Assembly (NCBI GenBank): GCA_903911305.1
Contig: CAIWDB010000464.1
Location: forward strand, 1 to 32,003
DNA: 32,003 nt
From: an uncultured Methylococcaceae bacterium
Lineage (GTDB): Bacteria > Pseudomonadota > Gammaproteobacteria > Methylococcales > Methylococcaceae
Reading direction: 5' to 3'
How positions within the stretch are numbered: the stretch's first letter is position 1; each line of letters begins with the position of its first letter. The notes below the pieces were generated by a model. That model made no database searches, was not told the DNA's origin, and saw only the letters and a list, made by a program, of their open reading frames with translations. Below, in pieces: positions 1-8,944 of the stretch. The position numbers and the translations under genes were made by a program.

Positions 1-2009
1 ACAGCCAAGCCAAGACAGACCCAAGTCACAATATAACGATACTCTTCAAGTTCATAATATTTTGGATATTGTTTGCCTAATTTTAGATTTGCTGTAGAGA
101 TTAACTGCCGTTCATGACTTACATCTGGGGCATTTTTCAAGATTACCTCCATAGAATCCTTATTTTCTAATCCAACCAGCACCATCTTATTATCCTTACG
201 CATCAGCTTCCGCCATTTACTGCCTTCAATACCCGATATTTCCCATTCATTCGCGGATATGAACTTTAAACTCTGATTAGCGTTTTGTTGATTGGTTGCA
301 TGGGTGGACCAAACGGAAAGCACAGCGGAATTTAATGGATCAGATTCCAGTATGATACAAGGAACTGGCTTGATGGCATCGAACATGACGGCTTGGGACA
401 ATTGATTGGAGCAAGCTTTAATCGAACGAGTTCCCAAAAAATGTCCTATCAGTTGTCCCGGCCCTTCCACTACCCATGGATTACCGCTGGCTGGATGCGC
501 CAAGCTTCCATTGACTCGCCAAATTATCTCTCCTATATTATTATTACCCATGAACACATCTAATACTATCCATGTATCCTTACCCATTTGGAAGAATTCA
601 CGCTGTACAGTGCCTTGTTGAGCTTTTCGTAACATCACTAAACCCCGCAACTCGGACGAGTCGCTAAAGGCTAATAATTCTGGGGCGTAACGTGAAGAAA
701 CTACCTGTTCGCCCATAAAATGAGGCGCGTTACTCCCCTTCCAACTGAGTGCTTCTTGCCGTCCTACAGTCACATCAGGCCAATAGCCTACGTTAACCAG
801 TTCTGGACTACCCTCTATCCAAAGGGAGATACTCAACTCATCGGCATGGGAGTGGCCATTTCGTTGAAAATAGGCCCAACTGGCGGTGGCGTGGGCGACT
901 GTCCTTCCATCCGATGCTAAGGTATGCCACCCTCCTATGCCGGAAATTGGGAATATGGAAAAATGATACATCCCCGCTAGAATTTGTTGATCTTCTGTGG
1001 GAATAAGGCTTTCTGATTTATATTCACTACCCTTTTTCGGTGAACCTCCGGGAGTATCGCCAAACATTGGCAAACTTCCATCTGGTCGCGCCATAAAGCG
1101 TTGGGCAAGCTGACCTTTTTTCAATAAATGAACCCAAGAAGAGGGCGGGCTTGAACCCGACAACCGATCCAGATCAATCATTGAAGACAATAAAGCCAAG
1201 CCAAATCCATGATAGGAGGGGGAATGCTCAAGCACTATCCCTTCTTGGCTAAAATAAAATTCTATCTGCCTTTCAAATCGAGTCCTAGCAATCTTTGCCC
1301 AAGTTTCAGCATTGGGTAATGAAGGAAACGCCATGGATGCCTCAAGCAAGGCCACGTTTTCCATAATTCCATGATTAGTATTGTAGGTAAACACCGTAGG
1401 CGAAGCCAGTCGTGTGGATATTCTTTCCACTGCCAGCAATACTTCTTTTGCAATAGCTGGATCATAATCTTTATCCATCCGATAATGATACCAAAATCTA
1501 GTCAACACCATTATTTGGTTGGATAATGTGTGATCATTCCAAATCATACCCGTATAAATTAACTGCTTTTTTTCCCATGAAAGGAAATGATATATCATAT
1601 CCCTTGCCAATAACAAAAACTTTCTATCTCCCGTTGATTCATATTCTCTTATCAAGATATCAGGGAAACTGAAACTTGCGTAAGCCAATTGCCACTGACT
1701 TGAGCCTGAAACCACATCATTTTTTGAGAAAGGAAGATCAATGTTTCTCTGTCCGTTAATGGGGTCAACGGCAATACCATTGATTAAATTTAAAGCAGCT
1801 TTATGGTCTTTACGGGAAACTTTATCACTTATGGAAACAATTTCTTTGAAAACATCATTGCTTGGCTTATTGATCGCTTCTTGAATTTGCTCATTTGTCA
1901 CCGGCGAGAAAAAAAACCAATATTGCCGGATTGGAGGCATCCAAATAGAACAAATAACCAATACGGTAATTATACCTAATGAGATATATTTTTTTTTGTT
2001 AATATTCAT
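1..2009 (-). CDS. Heparinase II/III-like protein with N-terminal membrane anchor, partial (C-terminus beyond left edge)
   Basis: Translated by hand from ATG at 2009 on the minus strand: MNINKKKYISLGIITVLVICSIWMPPIRQYW...YNTNHGIMENVALLEASMAFP...RNGHSHADELSISLWIEGSPELVNVGYWPDV...; open to the window edge, so the ORF track does not list it. The NTNHG and HSHAD blocks are typical of heparinase II/III-like proteins. Confidence 0.8.
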   Translation of the reverse strand, partial: MNINKKKYISLGIITVLVICSIWMPPIRQYWFFFSPVTNEQIQEAINKPSNDVFKEIVSISDKVSRKDHKAALNLINGIAVDPINGQRNIDLPFSKNDVVSGSSQWQLAYASFSFPDILIREYESTGDRKFLLLARDMIYHFLSWEKKQLIYTGMIWNDHTLSNQIMVLTRFWYHYRMDKDYDPAIAKEVLLAVERISTRLASPTVFTYNTNHGIMENVALLEASMAFPSLPNAETWAKIARTRFERQIEFYFSQEGIVLEHSPSYHGFGLALLSSMIDLDRLSGSSPPSSWVHLLKKGQLAQRFMARPDGSLPMFGDTPGGSPKKGSEYKSESLIPTEDQQILAGMYHFSIFPISGIGGWHTLASDGRTVAHATASWAYFQRNGHSHADELSISLWIEGSPELVNVGYWPDVTVGRQEALSWKGSNAPHFMGEQVVSSRYAPELLAFSDSSELRGLVMLRKAQQGTVQREFFQMGKDTWIVLDVFMGNNNIGEIIWRVNGSLAHPASGNPWVVEGPGQLIGHFLGTRSIKACSNQLSQAVMFDAIKPVPCIILESDPLNSAVLSVWSTHATNQQNANQSLKFISANEWEISGIEGSKWRKLMRKDNKMVLVGLENKDSMEVILKNAPDVSHERQLISTANLKLGKQYPKYYELEEYRYIVTWVCLGLA

Positions 2010-2090
2010 CAATCTGATCCAAAAGTTTACCCTAAAAGATCGTTTAATTAAAGTATTTCGCCAATTACAAAACAGAAAGAAAATAACCAA

Positions 2091-2241
2091 CACTATAGGG
2101 AACCTCGAAAAACCGCTTATGTTCATGCTTCGCCCTTCGACAAGCTCAGGAGGCTCAGCACGAACGGAAGAGATTGATTTTACTAAAACCGTTCGCACTG
2201 AGCCTGTCGAAGTGCAAGGTTTTTCGAGATACCCTATAGTG
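2091..2241. repeat. Composite palindromic repeat, copy 1, with 24-bp near-perfect terminal inverted repeats
   Basis: CACTATAGGGAACCTCGAAAAACC (2091-2114) versus GGTTTTTCGAGATACCCTATAGTG (2218-2241), 22/24 complementary; contains TTCGACAAGCTCAGG and GAGCCTGTCGA cores. Confidence 0.85.
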
Positions 2242-2245
2242 GTCA

Positions 2246-3142
2246 TCAACGTTTCAGTGCATCAATCATTTCCTGCGCCGATTGTGGGCGGTCTTTTGGA
2301 TTCATCGACATCGCTGAGTCAATAGTTTCAAGTATGGAGACTGAATACTTATTTCTGAAAGATCGGACAGCGGATGTCAACGTGTCTTTTTCGGCACGGG
2401 ATTTAGCCGATGGAGGGAGTTTTCCATCCAAACACATGCGCATGGATGCACCTACGGCATAAATGTCACTCCATGGCCCTACTGCGTTAGTGTCGTGATA
2501 TTGTTCAATGGGCGAAAACCCCGGGGATGATACTTTTCCGGGTTTTGGGGGTCCGTTATAAGGGTAGGGTTGAACTGCACCGAAATCCAGCAATAGCGGA
2601 TCGCCTCCTTGGCGGATAAGAATATTGTGCGGTTTGATGTCGAGATGCAGATAACCTTGGGAGTGGATGCACTTGACGCCTTCAAGCAGTGGTGGGAATA
2701 CTCTTCGTAGAAAAACTTCGCTCATTGAGCTTTTCTTTTCCCTTAAATAATCACCTAAAATTTTTCCATATTCATAAGTCATCACCAAATAAACGGTCGA
2801 GTTTGCCTCGAAGAAATTCAATACCTCGACGATGCTGGCGTGGCGAAATTTTGTCAACACCATCGCTTCTTCAAGAAACCGTTTGCGGCCCACAATGAAA
2901 AGGACTCGTGTCTCTGAGCTGTTAGGCATCACCAAGTTGCCCCAAGTACGGTGAGCCAATCGGCGAGGCAAATATTCTTTCAGCACCACTAGCCGTTGGT
3001 CGGTAAACTGACGGGCCAAATAAACTGAACTAAAACCGCCACCACCGAGCGAGCTTTCGATAACATAGTCCTCAATCCGAGTGCCTGGCTGAAGAAAATA
3101 CCAGGCATCCGGGTCATCGGTTTCATTAGAATGAAGGTTCAT
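2246..3142 (-). CDS. Serine/threonine protein kinase
   Basis: Gly-rich loop GGGGFSSVYLA, catalytic Lys (VLKEYLP), HLDIKPHN catalytic loop, LLDFGA, GFSPIEQY. Start taken at MNLHSNETDD (3142); the 3154 ATG is an alternative. Confidence 0.9.
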   Translation of the reverse strand: MNLHSNETDDPDAWYFLQPGTRIEDYVIESSLGGGGFSSVYLARQFTDQRLVVLKEYLPRRLAHRTWGNLVMPNSSETRVLFIVGRKRFLEEAMVLTKFRHASIVEVLNFFEANSTVYLVMTYEYGKILGDYLREKKSSMSEVFLRRVFPPLLEGVKCIHSQGYLHLDIKPHNILIRQGGDPLLLDFGAVQPYPYNGPPKPGKVSSPGFSPIEQYHDTNAVGPWSDIYAVGASMRMCLDGKLPPSAKSRAEKDTLTSAVRSFRNKYSVSILETIDSAMSMNPKDRPQSAQEMIDALKR

Positions 3143-3227
3143 GGTGGAGTGCAACGGTTCCCCCTATGCGGATTTGTCTTTACTATGGCAGCTTATCGAC
3201 TCGAAAACATTAAGGTACATAAAAATT

Positions 3228-4100
3228 ATGTGGATTAAAAGCATGACGGCGTTTGCCGGGGCGGAACGCGAAATTGAAAACTGGGCGTTTTCATGGGAAA
3301 TACGCTCAGTCAACCACCGCTATCTGGACATGGCACTACGCTTACCGGACTCGTTCCGTTTTCTTGAAGGCGAGGTCCGCAACCGCATCAGTCAAAGCGT
3401 CAAGCGCGGTCGCTTGGATGTCAGTTTAACTCAAAAAAGATCCCAAACCTCTGAATCCGGTTTGGAATTAAATATTCCACTGCTTAAACAATTACTATCT
3501 GCCACCGCAGAAATCGAAGCCATTGCTGACAGGCCATTAGGCAATTTCACCGCACTGGAACTACTTCGGTGGCCCGACGTGTTATGCGAATCTGAAACAA
3601 ACCGTGAACAACTAGCCCCGCTGTTGCTGGGGCTGCTTGGGGATGCCCTGGTCAAAATTGTCGCCGTGAGGACGAACGAAGGCGCTCAATTGGCGGAACT
3701 CATTGAAACCCGCTGCCAAAAAATGCGGGAGCATATCGCCTCAGTGCGCCAGCGGATGCCGGAAGTCCTTGCCTCCATGCGCCAAAAAATCCTAAGCCGT
3801 TTGGCGGAAATCACTGCCCGTCCAGACCAAGACAGGCTTGACCAAGAACTGGTTTATTTGGCCCAAAAGCTGGATGTCGCGGAAGAACTGGACCGCCTGG
3901 ATGCACATATAACCGAAACTCTGAAAACCCTGCGTCAAACAGAACCATCAGGCCGGCGCTTGGATTTTCTGTTGCAGGAAATGAACCGTGAAGCCAACAC
4001 CCTAGGCTCAAAATCCGCCGACTCCGAAACCACCCGAGCCTCAGTGGAACTGAAAGTGTTGATTGAGCAAATGCGGGAGCAGATACAGAATATCGAATAA
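3228..4100 (+). CDS. yicC: YicC family protein
   Basis: MWIKSMTAFAGAEREIENWAFSWEIRSVNHRYLDMALRLP... and C-terminal GRRLDFLLQEMNREANTLGSKS...VELKVLIEQMREQIQNIE are YicC signatures. The listed start at 3141 overlaps the kinase gene; ATG 3228 fits the family N-terminus. Confidence 0.92.
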   Translation: MWIKSMTAFAGAEREIENWAFSWEIRSVNHRYLDMALRLPDSFRFLEGEVRNRISQSVKRGRLDVSLTQKRSQTSESGLELNIPLLKQLLSATAEIEAIADRPLGNFTALELLRWPDVLCESETNREQLAPLLLGLLGDALVKIVAVRTNEGAQLAELIETRCQKMREHIASVRQRMPEVLASMRQKILSRLAEITARPDQDRLDQELVYLAQKLDVAEELDRLDAHITETLKTLRQTEPSGRRLDFLLQEMNREANTLGSKSADSETTRASVELKVLIEQMREQIQNIE

Positions 4101-4325
4101 CGAATCCTGAAGGATTGATGGGAAGGGCGATGCAGAGTGATTGCCCCATCATCACCGCCGACGACTGGCGTCCGAAAGCAAGTTCGCTTATCTGTCAACC
4201 ATGCGCTTCGCTTTAGACCTCTAATAAGCAATTTGGAACGATGCTTTTGATGGCCTGCGAACCAAATTACATACACAGGACATGCCAACCAGAAGGGCAC
4301 TCAATTGACAACCGGCTTAATGTTG

Positions 4326-4370
4326 TGTTCAACATTGAACAGTTTTAGATTGATTTGTGTATGCTATAAT
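4326..4370 (+). promoter_or_regulatory. Candidate promoter upstream of rpoD: operator-like palindrome plus extended -10
   Basis: TGTTCAACATTGAACA perfect palindrome (4326-4341) followed by TG-C-TATAAT (TG 4362-4363, -10 at 4365-4370); no strong -35. Confidence 0.5.
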
Positions 4371-4542
4371 GGTGGGCCTTTTCAATTCGTTTCAAAAACA
4401 TTATGGAACGAATATGGCTACCTACCATAGCCTCATAGATGAATATTATCAACCAACTCGTCCTTGCAAGCAAATGGTGACTGAACCTGAAATATCCCTT
4501 AATCCAGCGATCCGGTCATTGCGTTCTTTTGGTTCGCGGTAA
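4357..4542 (+). CDS. Hypothetical small protein upstream of rpoD
   Basis: 61-aa ORF; a same-frame open stretch continues after its TAA to 4731. No recognised family; the internal start MATYHSLIDEYY at 4414 is an alternative. Confidence 0.25.
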   Translation: MYAIMVGLFNSFQKHYGTNMATYHSLIDEYYQPTRPCKQMVTEPEISLNPAIRSLRSFGSR

Positions 4543-4740
4543 CTCAAGTGTTTTTATTTAGTTGCCGTGGCCTATGGAGTCAAGGTCCGTCAAGACAATT
4601 CATTCGACCGTGTCAACACCGGCTTCCCAAGCCTTCCAAATAAGGTACTGAATTATTTGGAGAACTTAGGGTCTGATACCATTGTGATTCACCTCAAGCC
4701 AACCCGGCCAACAGCCGCTTTGGAGGAGTAATTTTTACAG

Positions 4741-6531
4741 ATGAACCAAGAAGAACAGCAATTTGAGTTCAGAGAACTCATCGCCAAGGGTAAAATGCAA
4801 GGTTTTCTCACTTTTGCCGAAGTGAACGACCACTTGCCAAGCAATATTGATGACCCCGACCAAATGGAGGACATCATCAGCTTGATCAATAGCATGGGCA
4901 TTCAGGTCCATGAAGAAGCGCCCGACTTGGGACTCATCCCAGTAGCCGCAGTGGTTTCTGATGACGACGAAGAAGCTGCCGAAATGGCAGCGGCTCTTGC
5001 CACTGTTGGCACGGAGCTAGGCAGAACCACTGACCCTGTGCGTATGTACATGCGTGAAATGGGTTCTGTGGATTTGCTAACCCGTGACCGGGAATTGAGC
5101 ATCGCCAAGCGAATAGAAGAAGGTTTGAACCAATCTGCGCGTGAATTGGTTCGTTTTTCAGCGTCCATGGATCATTTTATCATGGCCTTTGACCATCTTG
5201 AGAGCGGGGAGAAGCGTCTTCCCGATTTGGTCTTGGACATTTTTGACCCTAGCCAACCGGAACCGCTAATATTGGACGATTCGATAGACCCTGATATCGT
5301 CGAGGAAAGCGACACGGGCCCGGCACCTGAATTGGTCAAGGAGAAGCTGGAGAACTTCAAGAAACAATACAAAGCGGCCTTGCATGCGCGCAACAAATAC
5401 GGGCATGATCATTTAAAATCCCAGCAAGCTTTCGAAGCACTCGCATCAAGCTTTTTGGAATTCAAGATGACCCCATCGTTTTTTAAGGAGTTGACTGACA
5501 TTCTGCATGGTTCCATCGAAAAGATCCGCGAACAGGAGCGTTTTATCATGAGCCTGACTGTTTCGGTATCCAAAATGCCGAAAGCGGCTTTTGTGGAATC
5601 GTTTGTCGGCAACGAATCCAACCCGGATTGGTTTAGTGGGCTGTTAGAATCCGACCGTCCTTATGTACAGGAACTGTCTAAACATGCCGATGAAATTAAA
5701 CGTGCGCAAAAGAAGCTGATGGCAATCGCCAAGGAAAACCGGCTTAGCATTGGGGAGATAAAAGAAATCCACCAACGCATGGCCGAGGGCGAAAACCTAG
5801 CCCGACAAGCTAAGAGCGAAATGATCCAAGCGAACTTGCGACTGGTCATCTCAATCGCCAAGAAATACACGAACCGTGGAATGCAATTTCTTGATTTGAT
5901 CCAAGAAGGCAACATTGGGTTGATGAAAGCAGTGGACAAGTTTGACTATCGCCGTGGCTTCAAATTCTCGACCTATGCCACTTGGTGGGTTCGCCAAGCA
6001 GTGACCCGTGCCATTGCTGACCAAGCCCGCACAATCAGGATACCTGTGCATATGATCGAGACGATCAACAAGCTAAACCGGGTATCAAGGCAAATGCGCC
6101 AAGAAATGGGGCGGGAGGCGACACTGGAAGAGCTTGCACCACGCATGGAAATGTCCGAGGATAAAGTGCTGAAAGTGCTTAAAATCGCCAAAGAACCCAT
6201 TTCCATGGCTTCGCCAGTGGGTGATGACGAAGATTCGCATTTAGGCGATTTTATCGAAGACGAGGGCATCATGTCCCCGGTTGAGTCCGCGACGGTGGCG
6301 GGTTTGCGTGAAACAACCGAGCAAATCCTATCCGGGTTAAGCGAACGTGAAGCCAAGGTTTTGCGTATGCGTTTTGGCATAGACATGCACACCGACTACA
6401 CGCTGGAAGAAGTCGGCAAGCAATTTGATGTCACTCGCGAACGCATTCGGCAGATTGAGGCCAAGGCTTTGCGTAAGTTGAGGCATCCCGCCCGCTCAGA
6501 AGTGCTTAAGAGTTTCCTTGACTTGGATTGA
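4741..6531 (+). CDS. rpoD: RNA polymerase sigma factor RpoD (sigma-70)
   Basis: [85 protein letters not shown] and [39 protein letters not shown] upstream. Confidence 0.98.
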   Translation: MNQEEQQFEFRELIAKGKMQGFLTFAEVNDHLPSNIDDPDQMEDIISLINSMGIQVHEEAPDLGLIPVAAVVSDDDEEAAEMAAALATVGTELGRTTDPVRMYMREMGSVDLLTRDRELSIAKRIEEGLNQSARELVRFSASMDHFIMAFDHLESGEKRLPDLVLDIFDPSQPEPLILDDSIDPDIVEESDTGPAPELVKEKLENFKKQYKAALHARNKYGHDHLKSQQAFEALASSFLEFKMTPSFFKELTDILHGSIEKIREQERFIMSLTVSVSKMPKAAFVESFVGNESNPDWFSGLLESDRPYVQELSKHADEIKRAQKKLMAIAKENRLSIGEIKEIHQRMAEGENLARQAKSEMIQANLRLVISIAKKYTNRGMQFLDLIQEGNIGLMKAVDKFDYRRGFKFSTYATWWVRQAVTRAIADQARTIRIPVHMIETINKLNRVSRQMRQEMGREATLEELAPRMEMSEDKVLKVLKIAKEPISMASPVGDDEDSHLGDFIEDEGIMSPVESATVAGLRETTEQILSGLSEREAKVLRMRFGIDMHTDYTLEEVGKQFDVTRERIRQIEAKALRKLRHPARSEVLKSFLDLD

Positions 6532-6593
6532 TGCGGGTTAATCGGCATTGCTCCCACAAGCCACGCCTGCTACCTCAATGCTGTTGAATTAAG

Positions 6594-6650
6594 CCGTTCG
6601 TGCTGAGCCTGTCGAAGCATGAACATAGGCGGTTTTTCGAGGTTCCCTAT
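6594..6650. repeat. Hairpin repeat, copy 2 (half element)
   Basis: CCGTTCGTGCTGAGCCTGTCGAAGCATGAACATAGGCGGTTTTTCGAGGTTCCCTAT; stem GTTCGTGCT/AGCATGAAC around loop GAGCCTGTCGA. Confidence 0.85.
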
Positions 6651-7630
6651 TGCGCGAAGTAACCATACGTTTGGAATCGTGGCCGTTGCGAGAAGTGTTT
6701 CGCATTTCGCGTGGTGCATACACTGAAATCACCGTCGTGGTGGTTGAAATAAGTGAAGGCCAAGCAATTGGTCGCGGTGAATGCCGGCCCTATTCGCGTT
6801 ATGGAGAAACCTCGCGAGGGGTTGTCGCTGAAATCGAAGCCTTAGTGCCTAAGTTAAGAGACGGCTTGGGCAGGGATGAACTTAACGCCATACTGCCGCC
6901 GGGGTCCGCCCGCAATGCCATTGATTGTGCATTGTGGGATTTATCCTCCAAACAAACGGGTCAGCCAGTTTGGCAACTGGCCGGGTTGCCCCCTCCAACC
7001 CCTCTGGCAACCGCCTATACCTTAAGTGTTGACACTCCTGAGAATATGGCGTTAGCCGCCGGCAAACAAGCATGGCGTCCAGTACTGAAGCTCAAACTGG
7101 CCGGTGGCGATGATTTGGAAAGAGTCGTCGCGGTAAGGGCCAATGCCCCCAAAGCTCGCTTGCTAGTCGATGCCAATGAAGCTTGGACTCTGGCCGACTA
7201 CCAAACGCTTGCTCCTGAACTGGCACGATTGGGTGTGGAGATGCTTGAGCAACCATTTCCCTCCGGCGGTGACCAATGTCTGGCCACATTGCTCAAGACC
7301 CTGCCAGTTTGTGCCGACGAATCTAGTCACGCGAGTGCTGGTTTGAAGGACTTAGTTGGCCTGTACGATGCCGTCAACATTAAATTAGACAAAACGGGTG
7401 GATTGACCGAGGCGTTGAGGATGAAAGCACAGGCCGAAGCACTGGGTTTCAAAGTGATGGTGGGCTGCATGGTGGCAACCTCGCTCTCAATGGCCCCGGC
7501 TTTTTTGCTTGCCCAAAATGCCGCCTATGTCGATATAGACGGCCCATTATTATTAGAACAGGATCGCCAGCCTGGATTAATATACGAAGGTAGCCAAGTG
7601 TACCCACCGACATCGGAGCTTTGGGGCTGA
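6650..7630 (+). CDS. Enolase-superfamily dipeptide epimerase / N-acetyl-D-glutamate racemase (DgcA-like)
   Basis: TTG start; MREVTIRLESWPLREVFRISRGA..., VDANEAWT, LEQPFP, CADES, NIKLDKTGGLTEA, GCM motifs of the muconate-lactonizing/dipeptide epimerase group. Confidence 0.85.
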   Translation: MREVTIRLESWPLREVFRISRGAYTEITVVVVEISEGQAIGRGECRPYSRYGETSRGVVAEIEALVPKLRDGLGRDELNAILPPGSARNAIDCALWDLSSKQTGQPVWQLAGLPPPTPLATAYTLSVDTPENMALAAGKQAWRPVLKLKLAGGDDLERVVAVRANAPKARLLVDANEAWTLADYQTLAPELARLGVEMLEQPFPSGGDQCLATLLKTLPVCADESSHASAGLKDLVGLYDAVNIKLDKTGGLTEALRMKAQAEALGFKVMVGCMVATSLSMAPAFLLAQNAAYVDIDGPLLLEQDRQPGLIYEGSQVYPPTSELWG

Positions 7631-7692
7631 ATCTAGGGGAATAGGCTTCCGCAATACTCCATTAGTAACTGATGTTACGCACGGAGGCGAAA

Positions 7693-7854
7693 TTATTCTC
7701 TACGCATGTCGGACTGCCGGGTAACCCCCAAGATTTGCCCGATAGACACTTGGCTTTCAGGTTCGGTGATAAAATCAAATATTTCGTCATAAAAATAATA
7801 AAATGCAGACACGAAAGCCACAAAAGCAATCCCGTAAACCAGTTTTGACGACAT
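7693..7854 (-). CDS. Small single-pass membrane protein, hypothetical
   Basis: MSSKLVYGIAFVAFVSAFYYFYDEIFDFITEPESQVSIGQILGVTRQSDMRRE; one predicted TM segment with a charged tail; coding status uncertain. Confidence 0.4.
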   Translation of the reverse strand: MSSKLVYGIAFVAFVSAFYYFYDEIFDFITEPESQVSIGQILGVTRQSDMRRE

Positions 7855-7911
7855 AATAACTACCCTAAAATCGAAAAATATAATTTGCACAATTCCTTTG
7901 CGTACACATTA

Positions 7912-8032
7912 GGGAACCTCGAAAAACCCCGCACTTCGACATGCTCAGTGCGAACGGTATTAAGCTAATCAGTAGGTTACGTTCGTGGTGAGCCTGTCGA
8001 ACCATGAACGTAACCAGTTTTTCGAGGCTCCC
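7912..8032. repeat. Composite hairpin repeat, copy 3
   Basis: GGGAACCTCGAAAAACC...GGTTACGTTCGTGGTGAGCCTGTCGAACCATGAACGTAACC...GTTTTTCGAGGCTCCC; outer arms as in copies 1 and 2. Confidence 0.85.
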
Positions 8033-8059
8033 ATTAATATATCAATTAACCCGAAACCA

Positions 8060-8758
8060 ATGACCAAAAGCCGTTTGCAAGCCAAGATTATGGCTTTAGT
8101 GTTGTCCTCACTGCTTTTTATGGCTTACCTACCCTGCCATTCGGGAGAAATTATAAGGGGTCGTGTGGTCGGTGTACATGACGGAGACACCCTCACATTA
8201 TTAACCGGGTCAAAGCAGTTATTCAAAATAAGATTGGCTCAAATTGATGCGCCCGAAAGTGACCAGCCATTTGGTCAAGTGTCCCGGCAAACCCTCGCCA
8301 GCTTGGTGTTTAACAAAACTGTGGGGGTCGCTGTAGACACCCTAGACGCACACGACCGAATTGTCGGGATGGTTTTCGTTGATGGGGTTGACATTAATAG
8401 GGAGCAAATTAGACGCGGCATGGCTTGGGCTTATCGGCAATATCTACACGATCAATCTTTATTGCAGTTGGAAGGGCAAGCCCGCCGGGCGAAGTTGGGG
8501 CTGTGGACTGACGCAAACCCAATGCCGCCATGGGTTTACCGCCACGGAGGGAAAGCATACTCCGAACAAAGCACAGATTCCCAGCCTACTCCAGCACCAA
8601 CCCAGTCAACAGGGGTTTCGTGCGGGAGCAAACGAACGTGCAAAGAAATGGCATCATGCGAAGAGGCCAAACAATACTTGGCAAACTGTGGATTGTCTCA
8701 TTTGGACAGGGACAAAGATGGTGTGCCTTGTGAAAGCCTATGTGGCAATGGTCAATGA
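8060..8758 (+). CDS. Thermonuclease (SNase-like) family protein with C-terminal Excalibur domain
   Basis: GRVVGVHDGDTLTLLTGSKQLFKIRLAQIDAPESDQPFGQVSRQTLASLVFNKTV... and CKEMASCEEAKQYLANCGLSHLDRDKDGVPCESLC. ATG 8060 precedes a signal peptide; the longer ORF from 7985 starts inside repeat copy 3. Confidence 0.9.
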   Translation: MTKSRLQAKIMALVLSSLLFMAYLPCHSGEIIRGRVVGVHDGDTLTLLTGSKQLFKIRLAQIDAPESDQPFGQVSRQTLASLVFNKTVGVAVDTLDAHDRIVGMVFVDGVDINREQIRRGMAWAYRQYLHDQSLLQLEGQARRAKLGLWTDANPMPPWVYRHGGKAYSEQSTDSQPTPAPTQSTGVSCGSKRTCKEMASCEEAKQYLANCGLSHLDRDKDGVPCESLCGNGQ

Positions 8759-8944
8759 CAAATCAGATCTAAGCGCGATTTTGCCACTCAAGTTTTTAGG
8801 GAGTAATATAATTGCAAAGCACATCCAAAACGGGAAGCGCGACATTACCATCACCACAATAATATTTGCCTCAGGCAAAAATCCTGTCATTCACGCCCTG
8901 TTGTTTCAATGGCAATCCATGCCTAACGAATCAGGAAAACAGGC

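Noticed and set aside
1996-2325. 109-aa plus-strand ORF
   Set aside because: Runs through repeat copy 1 and into the antisense of the kinase gene; no protein-like features.
3811-4300. Overlapping minus-strand ORFs of 114 and 121 aa
   Set aside because: Mostly antisense to yicC; no family resemblance.
8865-8879. TTTGCC-TCA-GGCAAA short hairpin before the PAS gene
   Set aside because: Six-bp stem with no T tail or promoter context; too short to support a function.
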